Shown here piece after piece: positions 31,376-41,708 of a stretch of 64,000 nucleotides of DNA (position 1 is its first letter; every line of letters starts with the position of its first letter). The stretch comes from Lepidostoma basale. Taxonomy: Eukaryota > Arthropoda > Insecta > Trichoptera > Lepidostomatidae. The notes under the pieces were generated by a model that saw nothing but the letters and a program-made list of their open reading frames with translations, had not been told where the DNA came from and did no database searches. The translations under genes and the position numbers were made by a program. Location of the stretch: contig JAHDVF020000578.1 of NCBI GenBank assembly GCA_022606425.2, positions 744,001 to 808,000 on the forward strand, given 5' to 3'.

Positions 31376-31689
31376 AAAAAATGTTATATGTGTTTTTTTA
31401 ATGTTTTGATATAATCACACACATTTTTTAATTGATATATATCCTCCATCCATCCCATCCCAATTTATTCATTCTTACTTAACATCTTCCCGCCTCCCTC
31501 ATACACCATCTTCTTCCTGTTTTAAAATTTAGTTTGTTATATATTTGTCCTATTGTGTATTGTGAATTAATGTGTGTTTTATATAATTTTAATGTGTGTT
31601 TTTTTTTTTTACTAATTTAAGGTGTGCTTTATATAATATTTACTTCTGATTTTATTTCATAATAAAGAGATGTGAGGCCGCGCGGGAGA

Positions 31690-31870
31690 TATATAAGGTT
31701 AAAAGAATAGATTAAATGTGGTCTGTCACCCTTTTGATTGATGACAAGAAAAGGCTAAATTAAATTAACGTAAGTCCCGGATGGACAAGGAACAGGCCTA
31801 GATAGTGCAGCGAGACTGACGAAAGGGCGTCGCTGCGTCCTATAACAGTCTCGGGTGGTGGTGGGAACCT
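31690..31870 (+). repeat. LINE 3' UTR-like repeat, copy 2
   Basis: AAATGTGGTCTGTCACCC, AGGCCTAGATAGTGC and GACTGACGAAAGGGCGTCGC match the copy at 27510-27650 with many substitutions. No coding frame. Confidence 0.5.
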
Positions 31871-32556
31871 TATATACCAATTGATATATTTATTATAAGC
31901 ACGATAAACTAATTTATCTCGGATGTTTCAAGGTATTCCTTCATTTATTTCTTTACAAAGTGGCTTATCTTCCGTCAGCTTTAATACATATTTTGTTTAT
32001 TACGTAATATAGATTAGAACACAACCTCTTACTCGAATGAAAAGGAAAATTATGGAGCTTATACATAAAAAATATAAATACACATTATATTCGTACGCAA
32101 TGTTATGTGTGTATATATAATATATTAAATGATAAAGCGGCGTTTTTGTGGTGAGTATCTTAAAATGACAGATGAAGTAATGAGGGTAGAGGAAAGAATG
32201 AAGGGGTGAGAACTGTGACAGATTTGATGGATTTATCTTTTATAAATCTTTCAGGAATATATTTTTATACTCCACTCATCGCAGTGATGCCACGATTTCT
32301 GATTGGTAAAATGAATGCGAAAACGTTTAGTTATTTCAAAAATATGCTTATTTTACTAAATTATGCTTTTATCCAAAGTATTTCTGCCAAATAATTTAAA
32401 TTAGCTTTTATAATGAACTTACAGTAACAAAAATATGCTATTCGTTATTATGATTTAATATACTTTTGAACAATACATTTATTTTTCTTCTATGTTCACC
32501 ATAACTATGTGTTTCGGATTCAATTGAACAATTAAAAAGAAAGAAGAACAGCTAAA
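31871..32556. other. unassigned
   Basis: AT-rich with a leader-like fragment TTCTTCTATGTTCACC at 32487, shared with the fold-backs. No gene recognised. Confidence 0.35.
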
Positions 32557-32870
32557 AAGACGACCTTCGTGGCAGAGTGGTTAGAGCTCTGACTTCCATA
32601 CCGAAGGTTCCGGGTTCGATTCCCGGCGATGGCAGTGTGATTGTCACACTGCCTTTGGTCTGGTGTAGAATTCACGTGACAATAAAATGGCAATAGATTG
32701 GCTACCTATCACATGTCACGAGAATCAATATAATAGCTAAAAAAAAAATGTATTCAGTAATTGGATTCAAACGACCTGTTGTATACATAAAAAAAAAAAA
32801 TTTAAATAATAATAAACATAAAATAAAATAAAATATAAGAATAATTTAATAAAAAAGAAGAAATATAAAA
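32557..32870 (+). mobile_element. tRNA-derived SINE, most complete copy
   Basis: A-box TGGCAGAGTGG at 32570-32580 and B-box GGTTCGATTCC at 32613-32623 form an RNA polymerase III internal promoter. The body has TTCACGTGACAATAAAATGG, CTACCTATCACATGTCACG and CAAACGACCTGTTGTATAC, with an AAATAAAATAAAAT tail. Other copies: 8298, 14235, 56572 (minus) and 57497 (minus). It would depend on a partner LINE for mobility. Confidence 0.85.
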
Positions 32871-32881
32871 AAAAAACTTAC

Positions 32882-32988
32882 TAACTACCTTACTAACTAA
32901 CCATCACGCCGTCTCCTTGGAAGAGTAGGCAGAAAGAATGGACCGCCACACTGTTCTGTCCTGACACAATTCTCTCCATGCTTTACTA
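32882..32988 (-). mobile_element. LINE-B 3' tail fragment
   Basis: ACTAACTAACCATCACGCCG through CGCCACACTGTTCTGTCCTG, the minus-strand tail of LINE-B. It breaks off after ACAATTCTCTCC. Confidence 0.8.
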
Positions 32989-33048
32989 TAAAAAAAACAA
33001 TGGAGTGTAATTAGGAAACCAATAAAAGCAAGTTCAATTTTAATACAA

Positions 33049-33562
33049 TATACCTACAGTTTTTTTTAGAGTGTATGTACAATACTCGTACATATTCAAA
33101 ATGAAAAAAAAACACATTAAAATAATGTTAATGATATTGGTTTTATTTAATTTTATGCCATTATTGTTTAAATATGATTTCGGGCATATGAGCGCCACGG
33201 CTAGCTCGAATGAAGCGCAATCGTGAAATCCAATTTTTGACAATTGTCGTCTTTGTGGATGCGTATTAACCACTTGAGTGTACGTGGGTTGAAAACGATC
33301 CATGGTCTTCCTAATAACTCGCTCGGATTGACGATTATGTCGATCGTAAAACGGACGTAGTGCACGATAAGTTTGGCGAGGCGAACCACGATTTTCAAAA
33401 TAAATTTGCACAATTTGTAAGTGCTGTTCTGACGTCAGTCTATTCGTGGTGAAATGGCAAAACGTACTTATTACAAAATCAACTGTCAGCTGTCAAATAA
33501 ATAGTGTGTAAAAACAATGTTGCTAGTTTAAAAACCGAACCTCTAAAAAAATACCCTTTATA
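33049..33562 (-). pseudogene. Tc1-type transposase, internally deleted (DUF4817-like N-terminus)
   Basis: The minus strand (33457 down to 33190) encodes 'NRLTSEQHLQIVQIYFENRG', 'SPRQTYRALRPFYDRHNRQS' and 'ERVIRKTMDRF', the N-terminal DNA-binding region found with insect IS630/Tc1-type transposases. After 'VNTHPQRR' it jumps, in a shifted frame, to what looks like the last residues ('FIRASRGAHMPEII'), so the whole catalytic domain is missing. The ends are TA-flanked inverted repeats containing TTTTTTTAGAG (right end read from 33562, left end near 33051). It could only move with a transposase supplied elsewhere. Confidence 0.75.
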
Positions 33563-34030
33563 AGATATAGATCCTTTCTGAGGGTGGTCGTTGTCTCTCT
33601 CCTTCGATTCTGCGGAGAACCTCGTCATTCGTGGTGTGGTCTCTCTTAGAAGAATAATGCTGAAATTACGTGTTCAAATAAGAGAATCCATGTATGACAA
33701 AGTGAGAGGGGGGATTGTTCTAAAATAATTTAAACAGCAGAAATGTATGGAGTTCTGTTAACATTATCCTCTGCGGTATCTTCGGGCTCATTAATGGGTG
33801 TGGGCTCGCGCAATAAAGGGCGCTTTTAATTAAACAAACATTTGTGTTGGAACGCGAAATGTTTTAAATAAATATTATCTGGCTGGCCCATCGCAGTTAG
33901 GCCGCGGTGTGCGAGACCGTTTAGGCGAGATAAGGAGGGGTGGTTTTTCAAAATCTGCCTAATTTATTAACTGCTTAACTTGTAATATCCACTTATTCAA
34001 GAGCTGCCACAATTATTACACTATCTTAAT
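33563..34030. other. low-repeat island
   Basis: No repeat recognised. 33760-33950 is CpG-containing and more balanced (GGGCTCGCGCAATAAAGGGC, CGCGGTGTGCGAGACCG). Likely ancestral host sequence, possibly conserved non-coding. Confidence 0.4.
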
Positions 34031-34033
34031 TAT

Positions 34034-34210
34034 TTATTGTTTCGTAAACAATGATGTAAAATATCTTCTATATACGCCATACTTTGTGTTGTTGTGATGG
34101 TTTTTTTCTATTTTCCTTTTTTGTACACTTTACAAGACTTTTATTAAAAATAAAATTACATAGACATGTTTCGGACAAACAGTCATTCTCCAATAAAGAT
34201 ACATATTTAT
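34034..34210 (-). repeat. fold-back arm with decayed hammerhead-like core
   Basis: Leader TCTTCTATATACGCCATACT at 34066 is shared with fold-backs at 49388 and 54222. The minus strand at 34165-34200 reads GACUGUUUGUCC, GAAA, the palindrome ACAUGU, then C (a GUC). CUGAUGA has decayed to GAGAAUGA. Confidence 0.55.
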
Positions 34211-34227
34211 TAAAATATTATAAAATT

Positions 34228-34536
34228 GTTATTGTTCATACATCGTACAATGCACGCACGTCGATTATTCCGACTTCGAATGTGACCGCCTTTTAGTAAT
34301 TGATTAATTTCATCATGCCATGTTTTCTTCGGCCGTCCTAGGCTTCTTTTTCCACTCACTCTGCTTGTTTACAACTTTTTAACTATTCTATTCTCATCCA
34401 TTCGTTCTATATATGTCCAAACCATCTCAGGGATCCCTTTTTAATTTTATCCATGATGCCTTACATTTCTTTCTTATTTCATCGTTCGATATTCTATCAT
34501 ACAACGTTTTTCCGCACATTCTTCTTATTGATTTTT
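34228..34536 (-). mobile_element. LINE-B fragment lacking its 3' tail
   Basis: Starts at the Met-Asn-Val region (TTCATACATCGTACAATG) and extends to CCGCACATTCTTCTTATTG, the 'MCGKTLYDR' segment. The GTTA tail is missing, so this is not a simple retroposed end. Confidence 0.8.
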
Positions 34537-34544
34537 AATTTAAC

Positions 34545-34805
34545 TTCTTCTTCTTCTTCACTTTTGGTAGACTCAGGAGTCTGTTATTTCAGGCGGGTTC
34601 TCTTGAGACGCTGAACTCCAGCTTTCTCTCCACCGTTTCGGGGGTCTTCCTGGTCGGCGTTGTCCGTTTGCCGTTCCATGGAGAGCTATGTGTGGTATCC
34701 TACGAGTATTTGAGCTCATCCTTTCTACGTGTTGATGCCAGTATCGCCGTCTTTGACGTCCCCATCTGACCACATCTTCGACCTCGCAGATTTCTCGGAT
34801 TGCTT
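34545..34805 (-). mobile_element. LINE-A-like 3' fragment
   Basis: A CTTCTTCTTCTTC tail, then a minus-strand frame (34573-34773) with 'MVRWGRQRRRYWHQHVERMS' and 'RRPGRPPKRWRESWSSASQE', and upstream 'AIREICEVEDV'. The 66-codon stretch is intact. Confidence 0.8.
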
Positions 34806-35300
34806 TAATTTAACAATTTATTTATCAGTTAATTTAACAGTTTATAATAATGAAAATATTACAGTGTATTGAAATTAACAAATTATTATATATTTTCCAA
34901 GATTGGGATTTGAAACAAAATATTGATCCACAGAGCACATCAATTGCGCCATTAAAATAATGCGAAAACGTAATTGTAATTTAAACAATTTTAATAAACT
35001 ATGCCTTTATTATGGAGCTTATCACAAACGGCCCATTTGTAACGGTAAATATTCAATGACCCACCCCGGTTCGCGCTACGAGCTTTCTAAAACAGCGCCT
35101 AATAGTCCAATACTAATTATTATTATTGTTTATTTTTCGTATTTAAACGAGTTTCTATTTCATTAAATTTACTCAACACGATATAATGTACCAAGTATAA
35201 TTTAACTCTGCAAGCTTTCGCGTTAAAATTAAATTAACGATTTAGAGTGCTAAGGAAGAAATGTAAGGCTAAAAAAGGATAATGATAAATGTAAAATTAA
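34806..35300. other. unassigned
   Basis: AT-rich. 35020-35100 is less AT-biased. No domain in the 68-codon frame at 34960-35166. Confidence 0.3.
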
Positions 35301-35304
35301 AATA

Positions 35305-35850
35305 GGTTTTAATATATGGAAGTAATGGACGAGAGAAGAATGGTTAAAATGTTTTATACAAGCAGTGTTAGTGGGAAGAGAAGTCGTGGAAGATCAAGAA
35401 AAGCATTCTTCTCTCGTTGCCGTGTCAGGTCCCCCAACATTGGCGATCACTGCAGCAAAGTAATTTCTGTCCTACACCACTTGGAAAGGTTCTGTATTAT
35501 TGTCATTCCTGTCCACTATTTTATGTTCCGCAGCCAGAACAACTGCCTTCTACCAACTCCCCGACGTCCCTCCACTTTACCTATTAATATCAGTCGAAGG
35601 AGGTGATATTTGTCTCCCCTTAGCACATGACCCAAATATGAGACCTTTCTAGCTTTCACACTCGTAACTAACTAACCATCACGCCGTTTCCCCGGAGGGT
35701 TAGGAAGAGAGGAAGGACTGCCATACCGTTCTGTCCTGACATAGCTCTCTATATATCGTAACATGTAAGCTCGTCGATTTTTCCGACCTCGAATGTGTAT
35801 TTGATTAATTTAATCATGCCATGCTTTCCTTGGCCTTCCACGGCTTTGTT
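35305..35850. mobile_element. LINE-B (+), LINE-E (-), LINE-B (-) composite
   Basis: 35305-35404 is plus-strand LINE-B ('MVKMFYTSSVSGKRSRGRSR'). 35405-35665 is a minus-strand LINE-E 3' end (CCGTGTCAGGTCCCCC, GACGTCCCTCCACTTTACC). 35667-35850 is minus-strand LINE-B starting with its GTTA tail. The two LINE-B pieces face each other, so at least two events are stacked. Confidence 0.75.
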
Positions 35851-35851
35851 T

Positions 35852-35910
35852 TTTAGAAGTTTTAATATATTTAATGGGAATGATATGCTTCGGCTTTCTA
35901 AAGTCGTCTT
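35852..35910. repeat. MITE-1 fragment
   Basis: TTTTTAGAAGTTTTAATATA, then GGGAATGATATGCTTCGGC, matches a MITE-1 left arm. It is cut by the hAT MITE downstream. Confidence 0.65.
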
Positions 35911-35934
35911 AATTGCACTGCATTTGGTTCTACT

Positions 35935-36181
35935 CAGTGGCGGTACTCCCATAGAAGCCCAGAAGCCCGGCTTGCGTAAGAAATTTTGAATCAAAACCTC
36001 TTCTGGCTTACAGAGGTTCAGCTCTTGTGGCTATTCCTCTTACGTCTGAATGAACATTATTGGAAGGTGATTTGGTGGATTGTTGGTTTATGTGGGGGCA
36101 CGATTTCTTAGATTTGGGGGTTTTGATTCAAAATTTCTTACGCAAACCAGCTTCTGGGCTTATATGGAGGTACCGCCACTA
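35935..36181. mobile_element. hAT-type MITE with perfect 8-bp TSD
   Basis: Ends CAGTGGCGGTAC and GTACCGCCACTA with about 60-bp inverted arms (each includes TTGCGTAAGAAATTTTGA or its mirror). Flanked by GTTCTACT at 35927-35934 and 36182-36189. The centre (36000-36115) is a LINE-H 3' UTR piece matching 41727-41835. Confidence 0.85.
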
Positions 36182-36599
36182 GTTCTACTGTAATTTCCTC
36201 TGTACGAGTATTCAATATATTTTTAAATTCATCTGTTATACATCATTAAATTTTGAGTAAAATGCTTGACTTCTCTTCAATATGGTAAAACCAGCAATAG
36301 CTACTCTGGGAATGAGGCATTACTTGTAATTAGAGTGAAATTTGAAATGAAAAGGCTGCTAGAACAAAAGAGTCCTCCATTCAGTCGATTTCTATTCACG
36401 ATGTTTATTTTTTAAAGTATGAGCGATGTTTGAACAATTATTAGGGGAAACGTTTTCATATAATTTATCATCATAAAAAAATGTTTTAAATTAAAATGTA
36501 TTTTGAAAATATATTAATTTTGACTCTACTGAATGGTGACTTTTTTTAAAGTACTCCATTTTAGATTTTTTTTATCATATGTAAATTTATTATTACTAT
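36182..36599. other. unassigned AT-rich
   Basis: No family or domain recognised. Confidence 0.3.
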
Positions 36600-36745
36600 T
36601 ATTTTGATGAATTATTTTTTAAATGCGCCGTTTTGTGATATAATAATCTAAAGGGCGCTTTACGACGCATTATGAACGCAACATCTGATATTCGCGATCG
36701 GTTAGAAAGAATAATACAACCAAATATACGAGTTTTAAATTGGGT
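36600..36745 (+). repeat. interspersed repeat shared with 61490-61640
   Basis: ATGCGCCGTTTTGTGATATA, GAACGCAACATCTGATATTC and CGATCGGTTAGAAAG match 61490-61640 with moderate divergence. The opening motif partly recurs at 36777-36830. Class unknown. Confidence 0.6.
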
Positions 36746-37149
36746 ATGAATTAATGTTTTGATGACTTATATTTTAAGTGCGATGTTTTGTAAAATCAAT
36801 TACTCCAAGGGCGCACTAGGAAAATACTGAACAGTACAGTCTTTAGAAGTTTCTTAAATTTAATTTCATTATCCTCATACTTAATACTAATATGTAGGCT
36901 ATTCCACGCCAAAAGCAAGATCACAGAAACTTGCTTTATTGGCTCTGACTGGAATTGTTGTTTGCACTTGTTTCTACTGATAGTAGTGAACGTTGCCTTT
37001 CCGTTGGCGTGGGTGTCACGCAGAGGTCCGATATATACGCTGGCGCTCTCTGGTGTCGAACCTTAAACACTGTCAAACACAATTTATATTTTGCTAATTA
37101 ACTGTTAAAATATAAAATGCTGTTAATGGTATCATATTTTTTTTACTTT
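36746..37149. other. unassigned
   Basis: 36940-37060 is GC-richer and shows no repeat match within the window. Confidence 0.3.
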
Positions 37150-37200
37150 TCGCGATAGCTGTTTCGTCAAACGATCATCTGGTGTTACAATTTAAATATG
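37150..37200 (-). repeat. hammerhead-like motif, second type
   Basis: The minus strand reads CAGAUGA, UCGUUUGACGAAAC, AGCUAUCGCGAAA. The same plan at 54741-54800 has a full CUGAUGA and a GUC after the ACUGCUGU hairpin. The core is one base off here. Confidence 0.4.
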
Positions 37201-37369
37201 CGTTTATTTAAATATATAAATAAATAAATGAATATGAGGGGAAGTTAAAAGGTTCCGCCATAACATAAAAATTATCAAACTTAAGACGTTAACATTCGAA
37301 TTCTATAATGATTTTTTTTTTTTTAATTAAAAAACAGTTTTTATCACTTTTATAACACAAGATGTTTTG

Positions 37370-37480
37370 ATTTTTGCTAAGCTTTTGACTAGAAGATGAC
37401 AGTAAGCTGCCGAAACCAGTCGACGTTAAATACAAGTGTAAGCACACTAAATATATAATAATAATAAATTATATAAATAT
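37370..37480 (+). repeat. GAAACCGG-type fold-back relic
   Basis: GACTAGAAGATGACAG, TAAGCTGCCGAAACCAGTC. Relatives at 1355-1400 and 60610-60680 share 'GAAGATGGCAGC' and 'GCTGCCGAAACCGGT', so GGCAG and CTGCC can pair as a stem. Confidence 0.5.
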
Positions 37481-37699
37481 ATTTATTAAATACATTAGAA
37501 CGTCGTTTATCCGGACGTCAGTTAACCGGAACATCAATTATCCGGACAAACTGAGATGATGAACCGCAAAAAATGACGAGGAAATCTTGTTAAAAAAACT
37601 CATATTTTTTTCAGTACTGTAGAGTAATGTAAGCCTTATTATGTATATGTACTACATACATACTTGTCTTTACAGTTAAAATTTTAATTTCATAATCAA

Positions 37700-38100
37700 T
37701 AAAATCAATAAATGGTGTCCTTGTACCGACCCTTATGTATGGAAGCGAAGCACGGAACTGGCAAAAGAAGGATAAAAGTAGAATAAATGCAGTAGGGATG
37801 AAATCTCTTAGACGAATGTGTAGATACTCTGTGTAAGATAGAGTGTCGAATGAAATTATAAGAAGTGAATGCGGTGCGAATGATGGCGTTATGGACAAAA
37901 TAATGAAAGGATCATTAATATGGTTTGAACACATGGAATGAATCGTAAAAAAGTATATGTTAACGATGTAAATAGAACTAGAAATTGAGGAAGACCGAGG
38001 AAAGTGTGGCACGATCAAATAAATCAAATATTAAGGTCGGCCACGTGAGGAGTCGGATAAATCGGCACACGTGCATGACACGATATATAACAAGTACAAA
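37700..38100 (+). mobile_element. LINE-B fragment
   Basis: Opens with the codons for 'VLVPTLMYGSEARNWQKKDK' and runs to ATGACACGATATATAAC. It includes 'VWHDQINQIL' with indels and lacks the GTTA tail. Confidence 0.8.
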
Positions 38101-38450
38101 AAAACATACCGCGAATACGAACAGAAAAAGTCCACTTTAGTAGCCACTAACAATTGGAAAAACAATGTTAAATAAAAGATTTCAAGCGCGTAGCAAAAGT
38201 ATAAAGGCAACCTGAAATATAGCTTTCATTTTTGTACAATTCATTTGTGATTTTACATGAATATTTCAAGCTGTTTGCGCTAATTTACGATATGGCAACC
38301 CTGGCTGGCGGATGGATGTAGGGTCAGCCCACTTTTATAACGTTCTTGTAATGGTGGCACGTGATAATTTATTAAAAGCATCTAATTATTATTTTATGTG
38401 CCACCAACAGTCGTCATAACATCGATGTTTCATTTAAAATAATAACATGT
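38101..38450. other. unassigned
   Basis: 38270-38420 includes GCCACC/GGTGGC-type short inverted text. No element identified. Confidence 0.3.
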
Positions 38451-38454
38451 TAAA

Positions 38455-38655
38455 TTGACAATGATTTAAAACTCCATATTCAATAATTAATACAAATGAC
38501 AACATCTGTTTTCTAGAATTTTTATTATATTTTATTGGAATGATATGTTTCGTCTTTCTAAGGCATTATCTACACATTTAATAACGTCCTAGAAAGGGGA
38601 AACATGTCATTCGCATTAATTATTATAAAACCCTTAGAAAATAGTCAGTATTTGT
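38455..38655. repeat. MITE-1 fold-back
   Basis: Left arm AATTAATACAAATGACAAC, then TTTTCTAGAAT. The apex has ATATGTTTCGTCTTTCTAAGG and the opposing CCTAGAAAGGGGAAACATGT. Right arm truncated after ACCCTTAGAAAATAG. Confidence 0.8.
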
Positions 38656-38747
38656 GTACAAGATGTTTGAACATAATCACTCTATACAATTTGTATACAC
38701 TTTGTGTACAATTTGTGTACAATTTGTTACCGAAACACCTCTCGCGA

Positions 38748-39092
38748 CAATCTCATAAAAAAAATTGTGATACATATAATAACAGTGTTTCAAATTTAAA
38801 GATTTAATAATGCATAACAGAGTGGTTCCCAAACTTTTTTGTATCGTAGACCCCCTGCTGATTTAATTTATTTTGGGCAGACCCCCCACTTTCGTAATAT
38901 TGTTTTTTTTTTTACAAATTCTTCCAACAAATAAATAACAAAATCAATTAGTAAGTTCCAACATTCTAATAATGATGCCAACATACTCGTATGTTGGCGG
39001 AATAGCTGTTGCGACAATCTCACAAAAATAAATTGTGATACATATATTATATACTAGTAATAAGTGTTTCAATTTAAAACATTTAATAATGT
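38748..39092. repeat. direct repeat flanking a hAT-like end
   Basis: GCGACAATCTCATAAAAA to TTTAATAATG at 38750-38812 recurs at 39010-39092. Between them, 38818 begins CAGAGTGGTTCCCAAACTTT, a hAT-type end followed by GACCCCC runs. No right hAT terminus was found. Confidence 0.5.
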
Positions 39093-39450
39093 TGAAGTAT
39101 CATAATATTGAGACCAAAACAGTGGACTATCTAATAAATAGAGAACAAAATCAATTCGAAAGTTCGCGGTAGCTTTGCGTTGTATACGGAAAAACGTCCT
39201 CACATCGGAAGAGTTTAATAGTCAATAAATATGGCACGTTTTTACTTATGTAAGAATCCTATTCTTTTTTTCAACGTGACCATTTTCAGGATATTCACAC
39301 GCCGCCCTTGTCCTGGTCCCTCGCGTCCCGTCTATACGATCCTTTATCACGTACGCCACTTGAAACGTTATTTAAAAACAGCTTTTAACATATTGTATGT
39401 GGATGATTTTAACCACCCTCCGTGGCACTGCGGTTCAAGTATTATATAGG
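39093..39450. other. unassigned
   Basis: Includes a C-rich block (39300-39345). No family recognised. Confidence 0.3.
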
Positions 39451-39457
39451 CTTTGTA

Positions 39458-39945
39458 TTATATGGTGGTGTTCTTGTGCCTACCTATGTTTGGAGGTGAA
39501 GCATAGAACTGGCAAACGACCGATGAAAGTAAAATAAATGCAGTATAAATTAATTCGGTATATCTTCGGATAGAGCGTCTAACGAACTAACTAACTAACT
39601 AACCATCACACCGTTTCCCCGGAGGGGTAGGCAGAGAGGATGGATGGCCACATTGTTCTATCATGACATAACTCTCGCGCGTCTTCTACATTCACACATC
39701 GTGACATGCACGCTCGTCGATTGTTCCTACTTCGAACATGGCCACCTTTCAGTAATTGATTAATTTGGTCAGGCCATGTCTTCCTTGGCCTTTCTTTACT
39801 TCTTTTTCCATTCACACTACTTGTCTTTTTGACCATTCTTCCCTCATCCATTCGTTCCATATGTCCAAACCATCTTCGTGACCATTTCTTGATTTTATTT
39901 ATCACGCGTTCATCTTCGGGGAGACGGCGGGATGGTTGGATGATT
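39458..39945 (-). mobile_element. LINE-B, two facing pieces
   Basis: 39458-39578 is a short plus-strand piece ('GGVLVPTYVWR*SIELANDR*' region). 39580-39915 is minus-strand with (GTTA)4 and an open tail: 'RRWFGHMERMDEGRMVKKTS', 'RPRKTWPDQINQLLKGGHVR' and 'NNRRACMSRCVNVEDARELC'. 39914-39945 is a plus-strand scrap of the same tail. Confidence 0.8.
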
Positions 39946-40019
39946 AGTAAGTTTATCATATATAACTTTATTTTATTCAATTATTGTAATTCAATTGTTT
40001 GAATCTATTTTAACTTTAA

Positions 40020-40135
40020 TTTCGATTAACTAGTGTGTACTATTAACTATTATTATCATTTACACTTGTGGTAACATGTAATTGGCCGTATTTTATTGTT
40101 TTTATGTGTTTTATTTATGTACTGTAATCGCTGAT
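40020..40135 (+). repeat. LINE-D1 3' UTR fragment
   Basis: GTAACATGTAATTGGCCG and TTTATGTACTGTAATCGCTG match 4135-4205 downstream of LINE-D1. A 40-bp LINE-B scrap (ATGAACAAAATAATGAAA) follows at 40138. Confidence 0.65.
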
Positions 40136-40559
40136 TATGAACAAAATAATGAAATAGTCGTTAAGAAGGTTCAAACAAATGAAAAGAGCATTAGAAATTT
40201 AAATGAAAAATTAATCTTTCTCGTAATTTCATTTTTGTCTTATTTTACAAGGTTCAAATCATCTTTAAAGCCAATTAAAAAAATAACGATTCTCTCGACA
40301 ATTATAGTGGTATTACCCCTTAATATAATATACACGTACAACTCTTCAAGTGGTGCGTGTGATTAGAAGTACAATACTGATAGTTATATGCTTCGTTTCA
40401 ATACTTAAGGGTTGTAAACAGAAATCCACTGAAACTTAAATCCTATGAAAAACAATTTCGCTTTCATTCATTGTTTGCCATTAACAAATCATTATTTATT
40501 TATTTTATTATTTTAAACTATCTAAAAAGTGTACACAACAAACACTTTATTAAAAAATA

Positions 40560-40605
40560 AAAACCAAACATGTTTCGGACACACAAACCCTTCATCAGTG
40601 ATATT
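40560..40605 (-). ncRNA. hammerhead-like motif
   Basis: Minus strand: stem I 5' strand AAUAUCA, core CUGAUGA (plus 40592-40598), an extra A, stem II GGGU/GUCC with G-U pairs, GAAA, stem III ACAUGU, U17, then UGGUUUU. Stem I has about four pairs. One extra base precedes stem II compared with the textbook core. Confidence 0.5.
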
Positions 40606-41043
40606 ATATTAATATAACAAAAAATAAATAATTTTCACGAAAGTAAGTGGTCAGTTTTGACAGATATTAAAATGATTTATTTCGGAAGGTTTATGCTTTT
40701 CTTATAACAAATATTGCGAATAAATTTAATATAATAATTTTAAGTTCTTGTTGGGGTCCAGGTATTGTCTTTCAACAAAGGAAACAAATCAAGTATTGGA
40801 CTTGGCGTTAAATTTATTTAATTATTAAAATAATTTCTTCATTTTTTTTTTCTTTTTTAATTTCAAAAATTTCGAGAGTGATCAGTGCTATATTACTTTT
40901 ATTACCATGCAAAATTTCACTGCCCTTTTTTTTATTCAGAATATTTGTTATAACAAAAACATAAACGAAATAAATCTTTTTAATATCTGTAGAAAACTGA
41001 CCACATTCGTGAATTTTATTTTAAATATTTGTTATATTTATAT

Positions 41044-41089
41044 AATATCACTGATGAAAGGCTCGTGTGTCCGAAACATGTTTGATTTT
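41044..41089 (+). ncRNA. hammerhead-like motif
   Basis: AAUAUCA, CUGAUGA (41051-41057), a weakened stem II, GAAA (41073-41076), palindromic ACAUGU, U17, UGAUUUU. Stem I pairs at positions 1-4 and 6-7. Probably impaired by stem II mutations. Confidence 0.5.
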
Positions 41090-41195
41090 TAATTTTAATT
41101 TTTTAATAAAGTGTGTGTTGTATACCTACAAAGTATATTTAAAAAAAAGAAACATTAAGCATCCGCAACACAAAGTTATGGCGAATATAGAAGAC

Positions 41196-41660
41196 ATTCT
41201 TGTATTATTGTAATGTTGCATTAATAATAAAGAAATTATCTGTGTGAAAGGTTTCAGCTGATGTGACAAATGCTGCAGCCAATATCCATGGCGCAGGAGA
41301 ATATGCCCCCGTGGCATTATCGTAGCGGATGCCAGTCGGCAGGAATACCCCAGGAGATTATTGGAATATTTGAGAAAGTTATTGGAAAAGTGGAATTGCT
41401 TTTCTCGAAATTGGCACCGTTCAATTATAATATTTCTATGGCGTCGGGAGAATACTCGCCGCTCCTTGAATACTAAGCGCACTTCGGCACCGTTGTTCAG
41501 CGGACAAGATGTTTTTTTTTATAAATTAATACGTATTTACATATTCATAGACTCGTACTAATGCAAATTTAAACAAATGCAAACTTGAAAAAAGCAAACA
41601 AGATATATTTCATTGGAAGTGGATTCACATTTGAGTAACTGCAATTAGTATTTTTACAAC
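41196..41660. other. low-repeat island with open frames on both strands
   Basis: 41260-41500 is GC-richer, with overlapping frames (plus 41270-41476, minus 41126-41482) but no domain I recognise. It may be ancestral host sequence. Confidence 0.35.
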
Positions 41661-41708
41661 ACTTTTATTACATAATTAATATGAATGAAAACTTCAGTTT
41701 TCTAGAAC

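Larger units (their letters stand above)
40500..41195. repeat. fold-back with two opposed hammerhead-like modules
   Basis: Arms: AAACACTTTATTAAAAAATA on the left and TTTTTTAATAAAGTGTGTG on the right. The minus-strand module 40560-40605 and plus-strand module 41044-41089 both contain CUGAUGA, a G/C-anchored stem II, GAAA, the palindrome ACAUGU and U17. Stem I is AUCA with UGGU (minus) or UGAU (plus). A shared leader (CACAAAGTTATGGCGAATAT, minus strand) lies at 41170. Confidence 0.7.

Noticed and set aside
32557..32640. functional tRNA gene
   Set aside because: A and B boxes are present but there is no closed acceptor stem, and the head is fused to a SINE body found in other copies.
40082..40366. 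94-codon frame with a hydrophobic start
   Set aside because: Begins in a LINE-D 3' UTR scrap and continues through a LINE-B scrap. No domain or codon bias.
41270..41476. conserved host exon
   Set aside because: Frames are open on both strands, with no domain and no clear splice sites. Kept only as a low-repeat island.
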